A program made the translations under genes and the position numbers. Under the pieces are notes generated by a model, which had not been told where the DNA came from, made no database searches, and saw only the letters and a list, made by a program, of their open reading frames with translations. Shown piece after piece: positions 43,643 through 51,998 of a stretch of DNA of 64,000 nt. The stretch's first letter is position 1, and the number at the start of each line of letters is the position of its first letter. Source of the DNA: CALRQJ02 sp943370285 (GTDB lineage: Bacteria; Bacteroidota; Bacteroidia; Chitinophagales; Chitinophagaceae); contig CALRQJ020000001.1 of the NCBI GenBank assembly GCA_943370285.1, positions 248,001-312,000 of the forward strand. Reading direction: 5' to 3'.

Positions 43643-46132
43643 ATGCTTATGAAACAGTTACTCCTATTTATTGCTATCATCGGTTTTTGTAGCAAAGCTC
43701 ATGCAGGTATTCTCACAGGTGTTGTAAAAGATAAGAAAGGTGAACCACTGCCCTTTTCATCATTGTTGGTTAAAGGAAGCACCAAAGGTACATCAGCCAA
43801 TAACCAAGGTAAGTATATGATTACATTACCTCCGGGGAATTATACTATTGTTTGTCAGCGTGTGGGGTATAAAAAAATAGAAAAGACGATTACGATTGGT
43901 AATGCTGATGCCACATTAGATTTTGAATTAGAAGCACAAGAATATGATTTAGGCAGTGTAGTGGTAAAAACCGGAGCTGAAGATCCTGCATATGCAATTA
44001 TTAGAGAAGCCATTAAAAAAAGACCTTTCTACGAAAAAGAAATCAATCAGTATAGTTGCGAAGTATATTTGAAAGGGCAAATGAAATTGCGAAATTATCC
44101 CAAGCGTTTCTTTGGTCAAAAAGTAGATTTTGAAGATGGCGATACCAGCAAACGTAAAATGATTTTTTTATCTGAAACCATTGCTAACTATTCTTTCGAA
44201 GCGCCGGACAAAAAGAAAGTAGAAGTAGTTTCTACAAAAGTAAGCGGCAACAGTAATGGCTTTGGATTTAGCTTTCCGCAAATTTTTTCTTTCTATGAAA
44301 ATAATATACAACTAGGTAGTGGGCTTAATCCTAGGGGCTTTGTTTCTCCTATCGCAAACGGGGCACTTGGATTTTATAAATACAAATTTGAAGGCACTTT
44401 CTTCGATAACAATAAAATGGTAAGTCGTATAAAAGTTACACCAAAACGTACTTACGAACCGCTCTTTAATGGCTATATCAATATCATTGAAAACGAATGG
44501 CGAATACATAGTGTTCAACTAACGTTGTACAAAGAGAATCAAATGCAATTAGTAGATACATTGACCATTGAACAATTGTATGTACCGGCCAATAATGCTT
44601 GGGTATTGAAGCAGCAAATTATTTATCCTTCGGTAAAGTTTTTAGGCTTTGATGGATACGGCAGTTTTGTACAGGTGTATGACAAGTATAATCTTGACCC
44701 CAAGTTTGAGAAAAAATATTTTGGCAATACGATTTTAAAATTTTTCGATAGTTCAAATAAACGTTCTCCGGCATATTGGGATGCAGCAAGACCAATGCCT
44801 TTACAAGTCGATGAAATAGCAGATTACCGAAAAAAAGACAGTTTAGAAAAAGCTAGAAGAGATCCAAAATATCTTGACTCATTAGATAGAGTTCGTAACA
44901 AATTCAGTCCATTTGGTTTAATTATGGGCGGTCAATCATTTGGTAAAGAACGTAAGCGTTATTCTATTTCCTTTGCGCCATTGTTAGATGCCATCAATTT
45001 CAATACGGTGGAGGGTGCAGTATTCAACATTGCTCCAACTTATACAAAACGATTAGACACATTAGGCCGCAGAAGAATTATCATTACTCCAGACTTTAGA
45101 TATGGCATAAGCACTAAACGTTTCAATGCCTATTTAGCAGGAACTTATATCTGGGGTAAAAAGTATTTCAACTCGTTTACAGCAACCGGAGGAAGAACAG
45201 TATTCCAATTTAACAATGCCAATCCTGTTGAGCCTAGAGTAAATACATTTGCTACATTGGCATGGGAAAAAAATCTGATGAAATTATACGAAGCAAGTTT
45301 TGGCAGAGTGAATTACACTGCAGGTATTGGTGATGGATTTACGGTAAGCACAACCCTATTTTATCAAGATAGATCACCGTTAGAAAATACCACTCTACAC
45401 AAATGGCAAGACATTAAAAATCGTTCATTTACACCAAATACACCACAAGAATTAGGTTTACCTAATATTCCTCGTCACCAAGCATTTACTGCATCGGTTC
45501 AAATAAACTGGCAACCCGGTTCTAAATACATTGAATTTCCAGACCGAAAAGTAAACATTGGTGCTTCTAAATATCCAAGATTGAGTTTAGCATTTACGCA
45601 AGGCGTAAATGGATTGATGGGCAGTGATATAAATTATTCGAAGTGGCGATTTGGAGTGAGTGATAATTTGAATTTTAAATTAGGTGGTCGCTTTAATTAT
45701 AGGGCCGCAATTGGTGGCTTTTTGAATCGTAAAACAGTTTATATACCAGACATGCAACATTATCTTGGTAACCAAGTAAGTTCAGCCACACCGTTTTTAC
45801 AAAGCTTTCAGTTGATGCCTCTTTATGCATACAGCAATGCTGAAAAGTTTTATGGAGAAGTACATGTAGAACATCATTTTAATGGACTACTCACCAACAA
45901 AATTCCGGTATTTAAAAAATTAAACTGGTTTTTAGTAACCGGTAGTAACTTACTTTACCTTAAAGATCGTACCTACGGCGAAGTATTTGTAGGATTAGAA
46001 AATATCTTTAAAATACTACGATTAGATTATGTACAATCATTTACCAATAAAGGTTGGCAAACAAGCGGTATCAAATTTTCTTTACCCATGTTTACCGAAA
46101 CCGAAGCAGGTAGAAGTAGACCGGGATTGTAA
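43643..46132 (+). CDS. DUF5686 / carboxypeptidase-regulatory-like domain outer-membrane protein
   Basis: The 829-aa protein has a signal peptide (1-22, KAHAG). A carboxypeptidase-regulatory-like domain follows (about 23-100, ILTGVVKDKKGEPLPFSSLLVKG), as in SusC/TonB-dependent transporters. The DUF5686 region begins near VKTGAEDPAYAIIREAIKKRP, and the rest is beta-rich and ends in a strand-like segment (KFSLPMFTE). This combination is common in Bacteroidota outer membranes and is thought to form a barrel; no TonB plug is seen. Start codon 1 or 3 are both possible. A TATTTTCG near-consensus box lies 11 nt upstream. Confidence 0.87.
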   Translation: MLMKQLLLFIAIIGFCSKAHAGILTGVVKDKKGEPLPFSSLLVKGSTKGTSANNQGKYMITLPPGNYTIVCQRVGYKKIEKTITIGNADATLDFELEAQEYDLGSVVVKTGAEDPAYAIIREAIKKRPFYEKEINQYSCEVYLKGQMKLRNYPKRFFGQKVDFEDGDTSKRKMIFLSETIANYSFEAPDKKKVEVVSTKVSGNSNGFGFSFPQIFSFYENNIQLGSGLNPRGFVSPIANGALGFYKYKFEGTFFDNNKMVSRIKVTPKRTYEPLFNGYINIIENEWRIHSVQLTLYKENQMQLVDTLTIEQLYVPANNAWVLKQQIIYPSVKFLGFDGYGSFVQVYDKYNLDPKFEKKYFGNTILKFFDSSNKRSPAYWDAARPMPLQVDEIADYRKKDSLEKARRDPKYLDSLDRVRNKFSPFGLIMGGQSFGKERKRYSISFAPLLDAINFNTVEGAVFNIAPTYTKRLDTLGRRRIIITPDFRYGISTKRFNAYLAGTYIWGKKYFNSFTATGGRTVFQFNNANPVEPRVNTFATLAWEKNLMKLYEASFGRVNYTAGIGDGFTVSTTLFYQDRSPLENTTLHKWQDIKNRSFTPNTPQELGLPNIPRHQAFTASVQINWQPGSKYIEFPDRKVNIGASKYPRLSLAFTQGVNGLMGSDINYSKWRFGVSDNLNFKLGGRFNYRAAIGGFLNRKTVYIPDMQHYLGNQVSSATPFLQSFQLMPLYAYSNAEKFYGEVHVEHHFNGLLTNKIPVFKKLNWFLVTGSNLLYLKDRTYGEVFVGLENIFKILRLDYVQSFTNKGWQTSGIKFSLPMFTETEAGRSRPGL

Positions 46133-46137
46133 TATCA

Positions 46138-46165
46138 GTGAATGGTCAATGATGAATAGTGAATA
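46138..46165. repeat. Four degenerate 7-bp tandem repeats (GTGAATR-like)
   Basis: GTGAATG, GTCAATG, ATGAATA and GTGAATA occur end to end. The core ATAGTGAATA (46156-46165) is repeated inverted at 46203-46212, so the block can fold as a 10-bp stem with a 37-nt loop. Confidence 0.65.
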
Positions 46166-46226
46166 GAATCAATGGTGAGGCTATCTGCAACTCACTACTG
46201 ATTATTCACTATACGATACAATTTCT

Positions 46227-46234
46227 TACCTTTG
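46227..46234 (+). promoter_or_regulatory. Promoter -7-like box (TACCTTTG) of trhO
   Basis: Exact TAnnTTTG, 82 nt before the trhO ATG, giving an unusually long leader for this window. Confidence 0.45.
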
Positions 46235-46247
46235 CCAAACAATTTTG

Positions 46248-46264
46248 CCCACCCTGCAAGTGGG
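46248..46264 (+). promoter_or_regulatory. Leader hairpin upstream of trhO
   Basis: CCCAC (46248-46252) pairs with GTGGG (46260-46264). CCACC (46249-46253) can instead pair with GGTGG (46293-46297), so two exclusive folds are possible before the start codon. Confidence 0.3.
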
Positions 46265-46316
46265 TTCATTATTCATGAAACATTGACCGAAAGGTGGATG
46301 TCTAAAATTAAATGGT

Positions 46317-47363
46317 ATGCCCGTTTTACACAACCGCATTAATAATGAGGAGTTGAAGCAGCGCCTCATGGAAGAAACTGAACCAAGAACAACCATCAGT
46401 TTTTATCATTATTTCCCGATTCAAAACCCACAAGAATTTAGAGATTACTTATACAAGCACCTTGACTTGTTGAAAGTATTTGGTAGAATTTATATTGCCA
46501 AAGAAGGCATAAATGCACAGATTAGTGTGCCATCTAACAACTATGAAGCCTTCAAAGATTTTCTTTACAGCATTGCACCCTTAAATGGATTAAGATTGAA
46601 TATTGCTGTTGATGATGATGGCAAAAGCTTTTGGGTACTTAAAATAAAAGTGAGAGAAAAAATTGTAGCCGATGGCATTAACGACCCCAACTTTAGCATG
46701 GAAAACAAAGGCCGTTATGTGAATGCAGCCGAAATGAATATACTGTTAGAAGATGAAAACACCATCGTAATTGACATGCGTAATCATTATGAATATGAAG
46801 TAGGTCATTTTGTAAAAGCCATTGAAATTCCTTCAGATACATTTAGAGATCAATTGCCTATGGCAGTTGATATGATGAAAGGAAATGAACAAAAGAATAT
46901 TATCATGTATTGCACAGGTGGTATTCGTTGTGAAAAAGCGAGTGCCTTTATGAAACATAAGGGCTTTAAAAATGTTTTCCATTTAGAAGGTGGTATCATT
47001 AACTACGCTCAAAAAGCCAAAGAACAAGGTTTAGAAAGTAAATTCATTGGTAAGAATTTTGTGTTTGACAATAGATTAGGTGAGCGGATTACCGATGACA
47101 TTATTGCCAATTGTCACCAATGTGGTAAGCCCTGCGATGTGCATACCAATTGCAAAAACGATGGTTGTCATTTATTGTTTATTCAATGTAGTGAATGTGC
47201 TCAAAACTACGATGGCTGTTGTAGTAATGCCTGTAAAGACACTTTGCATTTACCACTAGAACGTCAAAAAGAATTAAGAAAAGGCGTAGATCACGGACAA
47301 CATATTTTCAACAAAAGCAAAGCTAGATTAAGACCTAAACTAACAGAACTTAACAGAAAATAG
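46317..47363 (+). CDS. trhO: Oxygen-dependent tRNA uridine(34) hydroxylase / rhodanese-like protein
   Basis: A 348-aa protein of the YceA/TrhO family, which hydroxylates wobble uridine of tRNAs. The N-terminal domain contains FYHYFPIQNPQEFRDYLYK. The rhodanese domain (about 130-230) has DMRNHYEYEVGHF and the conserved Cys loop YCTGGIRCEKASAFMK. A Cys-rich C-terminal segment (CHQCGKPCDVHTNC, CSECAQNYDGCCSNAC) may bind zinc. The ATG at 46317 is the first in frame with the family N-terminus. Confidence 0.9.
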   Translation: MPVLHNRINNEELKQRLMEETEPRTTISFYHYFPIQNPQEFRDYLYKHLDLLKVFGRIYIAKEGINAQISVPSNNYEAFKDFLYSIAPLNGLRLNIAVDDDGKSFWVLKIKVREKIVADGINDPNFSMENKGRYVNAAEMNILLEDENTIVIDMRNHYEYEVGHFVKAIEIPSDTFRDQLPMAVDMMKGNEQKNIIMYCTGGIRCEKASAFMKHKGFKNVFHLEGGIINYAQKAKEQGLESKFIGKNFVFDNRLGERITDDIIANCHQCGKPCDVHTNCKNDGCHLLFIQCSECAQNYDGCCSNACKDTLHLPLERQKELRKGVDHGQHIFNKSKARLRPKLTELNRK

Positions 47364-47381
47364 TTGAGCTGTGTGGCAGTC

Positions 47382-48062
47382 CTATTTTGTGTCTTTAATC
47401 ACAGTCCAAATATTTTTAGCAACAAGTTGATTGCCTTTTGCATTTAGGTGTACTTTATCTGTCGTTAAGATTCCCGCTTCTTTATTTTCGATATTATGTT
47501 CCAAGTTGTATTGAATAAAAGCTTTACGCAAATCAACGATTGGTAGATTATTTTTTGCAGCAAAGGTTCTAATCCAATTACTGTACAAATTTAAATCGCC
47601 ATCTAATTCGTTACTATTATCTGTTCGTTCTCCAATAACAGCAGGAGTACATACTATTACCTTAATATTTGCAGCTTGTAGCTTATTATAAAGACCTTCA
47701 TAAAATTTAGCAAACTTAGCAAAGTCGGTACCGGTACCTAACAAACGCTTATGCCAAACATCATTTACACCAACATAAATCACCACTACAGCAGGTGAAT
47801 GCTGCATAATATCATCTTCTAAACGCAAATACAAATCATATACTTTATCACCACTTTTCCCTGATCCTTTTAGCTCATAATTTTCTTCTAATCCATCTTG
47901 CTTCATCAATGAATCCATCAAATTAATATACCCACCTGGCTTTACTCCTTGTTCTGTTATAGAATCGCCAAAGAAAATAATTTTCTTTTTTTTATTCTGC
48001 CTGAACGACATTAAAAACATGGCAGCAATAAACATTAAAAACAAGGTTATTTTAGTGGCCAT
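47382..48062 (-). CDS. SGNH/GDSL-type esterase, secreted
   Basis: The 226-aa protein has an N-terminal hydrophobic signal (MATKITLFLMFIAAMFLMSF). The SGNH blocks are FFGDSITEQG (Ser), YVGVNDVW (Asn) and DKVHLNAKG (Asp/His). This identifies a serine hydrolase, likely a carbohydrate acetyl-esterase or lysophospholipase-like enzyme. The longest frame starts at 48161 inside the upstream GH125 gene; the ATG at 48062, 20 nt after the GH125 stop, is better. It is in one unit with GH125, suggesting removal of acyl groups from the same glycan. Confidence 0.87.
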   Translation of the reverse strand: MATKITLFLMFIAAMFLMSFRQNKKKKIIFFGDSITEQGVKPGGYINLMDSLMKQDGLEENYELKGSGKSGDKVYDLYLRLEDDIMQHSPAVVVIYVGVNDVWHKRLLGTGTDFAKFAKFYEGLYNKLQAANIKVIVCTPAVIGERTDNSNELDGDLNLYSNWIRTFAAKNNLPIVDLRKAFIQYNLEHNIENKEAGILTTDKVHLNAKGNQLVAKNIWTVIKDTK

Positions 48063-48082
48063 AGATGTTGTATTAATAGATA

Positions 48083-49501
48083 TTATCGTAGTAAATGGGG
48101 TTTCTCTCGGTATAATTTCCAAACTAATTCGCCGAATAATGTATTGGCCCAAGCAAACCATTTACGTGTAAACTTTGAAGCATCATCTTTATGAAAAGAT
48201 TCATGCATAAATCCTGTATTGGCATGGGTTTCTCGTAACATGGTAAGGCATACATTGATATCTACATCACTGTTACTTGTTAATGCCCTCATGGTAATAC
48301 TCATGGGCCAGATATAATCCATACCCACATGTGGCCCACCAATCCCCTCTCCTGCTTTACCCTTAAAGTAGAATGGATTTTCTTTTGATAACACATATCG
48401 ACGGGTGTTGAGATAAGTTTTATCATTGGCAGCCACAGCACCCAAATAAGGTAGCGACAACAATGATGGAATGTTGGCATCGTCCATAAGATTATAGCTA
48501 CCATAGCCATTTATTTCATATGCATAAATATTTCCGAATGTTGGATGATTAACAATACCAAATTTGCTTACTGCTTCAGCTATTTGAAAAACCAACCTAT
48601 CTATCTGCAATAAGAGATCATTCCCTTTATTAATAGCAGCTAATATTACTTTCAAATTTTTTAGCACTTCACATGCAAATAAATTACTAGGTATCAAATA
48701 GGAAAAAACCGTTGCATCGTCACTTGGTCTAAACATAGAACAAATCAATCCATTAGGTTTTGCAGGATAACCATAACCGGCCAATGGCACTCCATCGGTA
48801 GCCCAAGCTGTTGTACGTTGAAAACTATATGTACCTTTGCCCTCAAAACGTTGTTGTTCTTTAAAGGTTTGAATTATCAGCTTCATGGCAGTCAACCATT
48901 GTTCATCAAATACAGTAGTATCGCCGGTTTCTTTCCAATAGCCATAACTCAAACGAATAGGATAACACAAACTATCAATCTCCCATTTACGTTCATGAAT
49001 GCCCGGCTTCATCTTTGTTAAATCATTCTTCCACTCACTTACTTTAGTTACATCTTTATAAAAAGCATTGGCATAAGGGTCGAGTAAAATACATTTCACC
49101 TGTCTGTTAATCACACCTTTAATCAACTGTTGTAAATCTTTATCTTCTTTACACAATGGCAGATAAGGCCAAACTTGAGCTGTAGAATCTCTCAGCCACA
49201 TAGCATCAATATCACCGGTAATAACATAAGTATCCGGCTTGCCGTCTATGATTTCAAATTCAACTGTAGTATCTAAAGTATTGGGGAAACAATTTTCAAA
49301 CAGCCATGCTATTTCTTTATTGCCGATATGTTGCTTCACATCAGCAATTACATTTTCAACAGCCTTACTAGTAAATTTTCGTTGAATAGCTAGGGTACGA
49401 ACAATGGGAAATTGATTGTTAGAGCCGGCAATACTATACTTAGATAACAAAACCCCTGCTGCTGCAAGGGTAGATTGTTGCAGGAAAGTTTTCCTATTCA
49501 T
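48083..49501 (-). CDS. GH125 metal-independent exo-alpha-1,6-mannosidase
   Basis: A 472-aa protein with an N-terminal signal-like segment (MNRKTFLQQSTLAAAGVLLS; no twin arginine). The signature GDIDAMWLRDSTAQVWPYLPL (GH125) is clear, and later EINGYGSYNLMDDANIPSLL and YFKGKAGEGIGGPH belong to the (alpha/alpha)6 barrel. It removes alpha-1,6-mannose from mannans or N-glycan-like chains. It is first in a two-gene set with the SGNH esterase. Confidence 0.93.
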   Translation of the reverse strand: MNRKTFLQQSTLAAAGVLLSKYSIAGSNNQFPIVRTLAIQRKFTSKAVENVIADVKQHIGNKEIAWLFENCFPNTLDTTVEFEIIDGKPDTYVITGDIDAMWLRDSTAQVWPYLPLCKEDKDLQQLIKGVINRQVKCILLDPYANAFYKDVTKVSEWKNDLTKMKPGIHERKWEIDSLCYPIRLSYGYWKETGDTTVFDEQWLTAMKLIIQTFKEQQRFEGKGTYSFQRTTAWATDGVPLAGYGYPAKPNGLICSMFRPSDDATVFSYLIPSNLFACEVLKNLKVILAAINKGNDLLLQIDRLVFQIAEAVSKFGIVNHPTFGNIYAYEINGYGSYNLMDDANIPSLLSLPYLGAVAANDKTYLNTRRYVLSKENPFYFKGKAGEGIGGPHVGMDYIWPMSITMRALTSNSDVDINVCLTMLRETHANTGFMHESFHKDDASKFTRKWFAWANTLFGELVWKLYREKPHLLR

Positions 49502-49532
49502 ATTAGCAATTATTACAAATTAGATAGTGTCA

Positions 49533-50429
49533 CTACTCTACTTCTACTTGCTTTGGAATCACAGCTCCTTGCTGTGCTTCCATCAAAAATTTTCGTTCAC
49601 TAACAATATAACCATTTCCCATTTCGCAGAAATGAACAATCAAGTTTTCTATACTAATAGGATTTCCTTCAGGGATATCAGCCATATTACTATGTCGAAT
49701 ATTATGCCCATCAATAATAATCACCAAACCACTACCAATAGCTTCCATCTTATCGCCACCCGTAATTAGCATACCGGTATCTTCTCCTAATCCTATTCCA
49801 ATAGAGCTTGGATTAGCAGCTACCGCTTGTGCTAAACGACCAAACCTTCCACGCTTTTCAAAGTGACTATCGAAAATCACATTATCCATAAAGCCCAAAC
49901 CTGTTGTGATTTTCACCTCTCCTTTAAAATGAGCCCTTGAGGCATTGCCTTCATAGATCATGGTATTACTCATGGCCATAGCACCGGCAGAAGTTCCGGC
50001 TACCACAAAATTTTCATGTAAGTAACGGTAACGAATAGTCTTAAATAAATTAGTGCCCCCGAAAATGGTAGTGAGCCGAAGTTGATTACCACCGCTAAAC
50101 ATCACACCATCACAATTTCTGATGCGTTCTTCATATTCTTCTTGCTGTGCATCCTCCCTATTACGAATATGCATCACACCAATATTGGTGCAACCCATTT
50201 TGCCAAAAGCATCCATATAATTATTTCCTACTTCGTAGGGAATAGTAGATGCCGTCGTAATCACTTCAATTCTTGCGTTTGGACCTCCTGTTTCATCTAC
50301 AATTCTTCTTAAAATACCTAGTTCAATAAAATTGAGGTTATGCCGATGTAATCCGTCTTTTTCAAACTCATTACCCTTGTCTTCTGCACCACCAATTGCA
50401 ATTAATTTTCCTTTGGGTGTTGGTACCAT
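49533..50429 (-). CDS. Cyanophycinase-family peptidase (S51-like)
   Basis: A 298-aa protein. The catalytic Ser is in VAGTSAGAMAMS, with the family motifs GAEDKGNEF and MFSGGNQLRLTTIF. The later DTGMLITGGDK belongs to the C-terminal part. Such enzymes release beta-Asp-Arg dipeptides from cyanophycin. No cyanophycin synthetase gene is in the window, so it may degrade external polymer or another isopeptide. No signal peptide is obvious. An exact TAAATTTG box lies 20 nt before the ATG. Confidence 0.88.
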   Translation of the reverse strand: MVPTPKGKLIAIGGAEDKGNEFEKDGLHRHNLNFIELGILRRIVDETGGPNARIEVITTASTIPYEVGNNYMDAFGKMGCTNIGVMHIRNREDAQQEEYEERIRNCDGVMFSGGNQLRLTTIFGGTNLFKTIRYRYLHENFVVAGTSAGAMAMSNTMIYEGNASRAHFKGEVKITTGLGFMDNVIFDSHFEKRGRFGRLAQAVAANPSSIGIGLGEDTGMLITGGDKMEAIGSGLVIIIDGHNIRHSNMADIPEGNPISIENLIVHFCEMGNGYIVSERKFLMEAQQGAVIPKQVEVE

Positions 50430-50449
50430 GTACTGAAAATTGATATCTA

Positions 50450-50457
50450 CAAATTTA
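50450..50457 (-). promoter_or_regulatory. Promoter -7-like box (TAAATTTG) of the cyanophycinase gene
   Basis: Exact TAnnTTTG on the minus strand, 20 nt before the ATG. Confidence 0.45.
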
Positions 50458-50826
50458 GGGGATTAGGGGATTGAAGTACGGTTAAATACAATAAAAACAA
50501 AACACTGTCATTAGTGGGTGAAGATTAGAACGATGAATGATGTTGAAATGCTTACGTCTAATAACTTTTTGGTTTTTATTCGTACAAACATCAACTACAA
50601 TGCTACTCCTTATTGTCAATCCATTGTAAATACTTGCCGAAATAGCTTTTCAATAAAAAATGCTACAAACATTTTTTCGGATAAAATGGTACTTGGAATA
50701 CAGTCTAAATTAATTACAAGAAAACTCGCTATTGACTAAACCAAGAAATACCATTTAAACTATAAGGAAGGCGAATAGATACTTTTATCCATAGATTATT
50801 TTACCACATCACCAAAACGGAAAAGA

Positions 50827-50852
50827 AAAAGCCAGGTAGAAACCTAGCTTTT
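50827..50852 (-). terminator. Terminator-like hairpin after the VOC gene
   Basis: AAAAGCCAGGT pairs with ACCTAGCTTTT apart from one C/A mismatch, with an AGAA loop, 24 nt after the VOC stop. Confidence 0.6.
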
Positions 50853-50875
50853 ACATCAAAAAACAACAAACAAAA

Positions 50876-51334
50876 TCATGTATTACTTGTAACTCCTAAC
50901 CATTCTTCATACGATAATACTCCGAGATGAGGCCTAGGCAAACCATTGAGTATTCCTATAAATTCAAGAATATGTCCATCAGGGTCATGGAAGTAAATCG
51001 AAACTGCCGGCATCCATGCAAAAACCATTGGCTTTTCAATTCCATCATTCAAAAAGTTATAAAAAGGAAGTTTATTCTGCTTTAGAAAACTAACTGAATA
51101 ATTTAATACCCATTCTGAATCACATTCAAATGCGAAATGCCGTTGCTGTACTTCACTAGCAGGTACCTGCCATAGGCCAAGCATAGATTTTTGTGGGGCT
51201 CCTACCCAAAAAAACAAAATGTTGCGTTGCTCATCTCTATAACATTCTTCCAACCCAAGTACGTTTTTATAAAATGCTGCTGACCGTTCGATATCTTTTA
51301 CAAACAGATGCGTTTCAAATAATCCTTTGATCAT
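50876..51334 (-). CDS. VOC-family protein (glyoxalase/dioxygenase-like)
   Basis: A 152-aa vicinal-oxygen-chelate protein. It has LFETHLFVKDIERSAAFYKNVLGLE at the start and IYFHDPDGHILEFIG at the metal-binding end; metal ligands His8 and the Glu near residue 126 are present. Substrates of such single-domain proteins vary (glyoxalase, fosfomycin-like, dioxygenase). It lies 11 nt downstream of doxX, so both probably respond to one promoter. Confidence 0.85.
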   Translation of the reverse strand: MIKGLFETHLFVKDIERSAAFYKNVLGLEECYRDEQRNILFFWVGAPQKSMLGLWQVPASEVQQRHFAFECDSEWVLNYSVSFLKQNKLPFYNFLNDGIEKPMVFAWMPAVSIYFHDPDGHILEFIGILNGLPRPHLGVLSYEEWLGVTSNT

Positions 51335-51345
51335 ATCCTGTTTGT

Positions 51346-51816
51346 TTATGCATGACGATAAGACGAATTACCAGTTACTACAAGATAATCAATTGAATAT
51401 TTTCCTGCACCATCAACCAATAGCAATAATGACAGACCAATTACCAGTAAGTGATATTCGAAGCCTTCACCTTTTTGTGTTCCATCCCAGTTCATAAAAA
51501 AACCAAAGTCGATGTGTGCTGTAACAATCATGCCGATAAACAAAAAGATGGTAAACAGCGCCAAAGGCCTAGTAACAAAACCTAAAATCAACATTAATGC
51601 GCCGAGAGACTGTAACAGAATCACTAAAAAGCTAATCAACCAAGGTAACCCTACTGTATATGTAAAATATTTAATACTTCCACTAAATCCATAACCACCA
51701 AACCAACCAAGTAGCACTTGAAGTCCATGCGGTAAAATGACGATACCAAGTGTAAGTCGTGTAATTATGCCTCTTACATGATCGCCGGATTGAAATAACC
51801 AGTTCATTTTTTTCAT
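51346..51816 (-). CDS. DoxX-family membrane protein
   Basis: A 156-aa protein with four TM helices (about 19-38, 56-76, 80-101, 122-138) and the family pattern GIVILPHGLQVLLGWFGGYG plus LLILGF-like LMLILGFVTRPLA. DoxX proteins are small quinone-related or uncharacterised membrane proteins. The start may be at the first or fourth codon. Upstream lies a divergent 182-nt region with a perfect 16-bp dyad. Confidence 0.85.
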   Translation of the reverse strand: MKKMNWLFQSGDHVRGIITRLTLGIVILPHGLQVLLGWFGGYGFSGSIKYFTYTVGLPWLISFLVILLQSLGALMLILGFVTRPLALFTIFLFIGMIVTAHIDFGFFMNWDGTQKGEGFEYHLLVIGLSLLLLVDGAGKYSIDYLVVTGNSSYRHA

Positions 51817-51953
51817 GTTATATATTTTTTATTGCAAAAATCGGGTGGGGATAACCTAAGAAAAATAATCTAGTTTAAGTTTTTCAGAATAGAAGCTTCT
51901 TTATACGCTCATTTCTTAATCTAGTTCATTTTCCACTTCAACTTATCATCGAA

Positions 51954-51969
51954 ATTTTGTGAACAAAAT
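51954..51969. promoter_or_regulatory. Perfect dyad ATTTTGT-GA-ACAAAAT, candidate operator
   Basis: Two perfect 7-bp arms around a 2-nt centre lie 29 nt before the ATG of the plus-strand gene at 51999 and 137 nt from doxX. Its 16-bp symmetric form is like a Crp/Fnr operator, and a Crp/Fnr gene is adjacent (52631-53239). Confidence 0.5.
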
Positions 51970-51998
51970 GAAAGTCATTACAATTAAATAAAAAAGAA

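Larger units (their letters stand above)
50430..50875. other. Intergenic region without a convincing gene
   Basis: It contains the cyanophycinase promoter box and the VOC terminator. A 73-codon open frame on the plus strand (50518-50739) has no recognisable domain or promoter. The minus strand is interrupted by stops. It may be non-coding or a decayed gene. Confidence 0.4.
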
